DNA from: Marinilabilia sp. UBA5340
GTDB lineage: Bacteria; Bacteroidota; Bacteroidia; Bacteroidales; Marinilabiliaceae
Length of the DNA stretch: 5,513 bases
Reading direction: 5' to 3'
NCBI GenBank assembly: GCA_002411085.1
Contig: DHQK01000038.1
Location: forward strand, 1-5,513
In this document: positions 4,924-5,513 of the stretch, piece after piece
Numbering within the stretch: position 1 is the stretch's first letter
How the letters are laid out: each line of letters opens with the position of its first letter
Notes under the pieces: generated by a model
What the model was told of the DNA's origin: nothing
Seen by the model: only the letters and a program-made list of their open reading frames with translations
Databases searched by the model: none
Position numbers and translations under genes: made by a program

Positions 4924-5444
4924 TATTTCATCAATTGGTCGATCTTTTCTACGAGGCCGGAAAATTCTTCCTCGTTAAAAAGCCGCGTTAGAAAAACGAT
5001 TTTACCCTCACGGTCAATCAATACATTTCGAGTTACTCCTGCTTTTTTTTCGGCATAAAGCTGAAAGATTTCTGCCCCCGGATCCAGTGCCAGAGGGTAG
5101 GAAATGCCTGTTTCGTTGGCAAACTTTTTCACGGTCTCAAGGGGTTCGTCCCTGTCAATGCCAATTACAATCAATCCTTTATCCTTGTAAGGCTGCCATA
5201 TCTCACTTTCAATATGGGGCATCTCTTTTCGACACACACCGCACCAACTGGCGGTGAATTGAAGCATAACTACCTTTCCCTTGTTTTCTTCAAGGCGGAA
5301 AGTCTCCCCGTTCGCCAGAGTGGCTTCAAAAAGCGGTGCTTTATCGCCGATTTCAACGATATATCCCCGGTTATCGGTCTGGCTTTGGCAGCTTAAACCT
5401 GTCATAATCATCACAATAAAAAGGAGGTGTTTTAATTTTATCAT
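4923..5444 (-). CDS. TlpA-like thioredoxin-fold protein, exported or lipoprotein
   Basis: The 173 residues begin with a Lys-containing N-terminus and a hydrophobic stretch (about 6-17), ending MTGLSC with Cys-19. This fits an export signal, possibly a lipobox, although Gly at -3 and Leu at -2 are atypical. The mature part is a thioredoxin fold of the TlpA/ResA/AhpC-TSA type: IGDKAPLFEATLANGE (32-47), KVVMLQFTASWCGVCRKEMPH (57-77) with the redox pair Cys-68/Cys-71, VIGIDRDE (93-100) and GVTRNVLIDREGKIV (136-150). It probably acts outside the cytoplasmic membrane on protein disulfides. The position usually held by the cis-proline before the LID strand appears to be Thr-138. Its stop overlaps the hisH start by one base, an unexpected partner for histidine synthesis. 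A dispersed repeat copy lies upstream; no consensus -7 box was found. Confidence 0.9.
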   Translation of the reverse strand: MIKLKHLLFIVMIMTGLSCQSQTDNRGYIVEIGDKAPLFEATLANGETFRLEENKGKVVMLQFTASWCGVCRKEMPHIESEIWQPYKDKGLIVIGIDRDEPLETVKKFANETGISYPLALDPGAEIFQLYAEKKAGVTRNVLIDREGKIVFLTRLFNEEEFSGLVEKIDQLMK

Positions 5445-5462
5445 AGCGTTTATATTTAGTTT

Positions 5463-5513
5463 CTGTCCATAAACTAATTAAATTTTGTTTATAGAGTTGT
5501 TTCTGGTCAGAAA
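5463..5513 (+). repeat. second copy of the palindromic element, cut by window edge
   Basis: Positions 5463-5485 match 1372-1394 at 20 of 23 bases (both begin CTGTC, then ATAAACTAA). After one extra T the match continues with GTTT at 5487-5490. The similarity then weakens but both copies reach an AGAAA. The copy has the same orientation as the one after hisIE and runs off the edge. The last 14 bases, TTTCTGGTCAGAAA (5500-5513), are a perfect palindrome with a two-base centre. Together with a TAGTTT/AAACTA pair at 5457-5462 and 5471-5476, this makes the leader of the thioredoxin-like gene rich in hairpins. Confidence 0.6.

Noticed and set aside
4381..5058. 225-codon plus-strand reading frame antisense to hisH and the tlpA-like gene
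   Set aside because: Long, but both genes beneath it are certain from catalytic motifs, and its translation resembles no domain; it reflects codon bias of the opposite strand.
5418..5427. AAAAGGAGGT-like perfect Shine-Dalgarno sequence on the plus strand
   Set aside because: It lies inside the signal-peptide region of the minus-strand tlpA-like gene, and no plausible plus-strand gene follows it.

Overview
The window reads as Bacteroidota (probably class Bacteroidia). The reasons are the gene types (an S23/four-helix-bundle protein, a hisIE fusion, a Bacteroidetes-style TlpA with an N-terminal Cys, a bacterial acyl-ACP thioesterase), A/T-rich leaders with few Shine-Dalgarno motifs, and a TAnnTTTG-type promoter box. 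I cannot place it more finely. All credible genes lie on the minus strand, so transcription runs from high to low coordinates.

Right-hand block (about 5444 down to 1575): a secreted or lipoprotein thioredoxin-fold protein, then hisH, hisA, a four-helix-bundle (S23) gene, hisF and hisIE. HisH supplies ammonia to HisF, which makes IGP and AICAR from PRFAR. HisA makes PRFAR from ProFAR, and HisIE performs the two preceding steps starting from phosphoribosyl-ATP. The block therefore covers the middle of histidine biosynthesis; hisG, hisD, hisC and hisB are not in the window. Two genes do not belong to the pathway: the thioredoxin-like gene, whose stop overlaps the hisH start by one base, and the S23 gene wedged between hisA and hisF. 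Heptamer repeats sit at two of the junctions in this block.

Middle (1183-1574): no convincing gene. Most of it is a long imperfect palindrome (about 1372-1575) that begins at the hisIE stop codon, plus a related unit at 1327-1370. A diverged copy of the left part of this palindrome reappears at the right edge (5463-5513), upstream of the thioredoxin-like gene. The whole tlpA-like-to-hisIE segment is thus bracketed by members of one repeat family.

Left-hand block (1182 down to 1, running off the edge): an HD-domain phosphohydrolase, a C_GCxxG_C_C-type cysteine protein overlapping it by 22 bases, and, 8 bases further on, the N-terminal 91 residues of an acyl-ACP thioesterase. The tight packing suggests one transcript. 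The most interesting signals are the repeat family and the insertions into the his operon; I see no clear new defence or mobile system.
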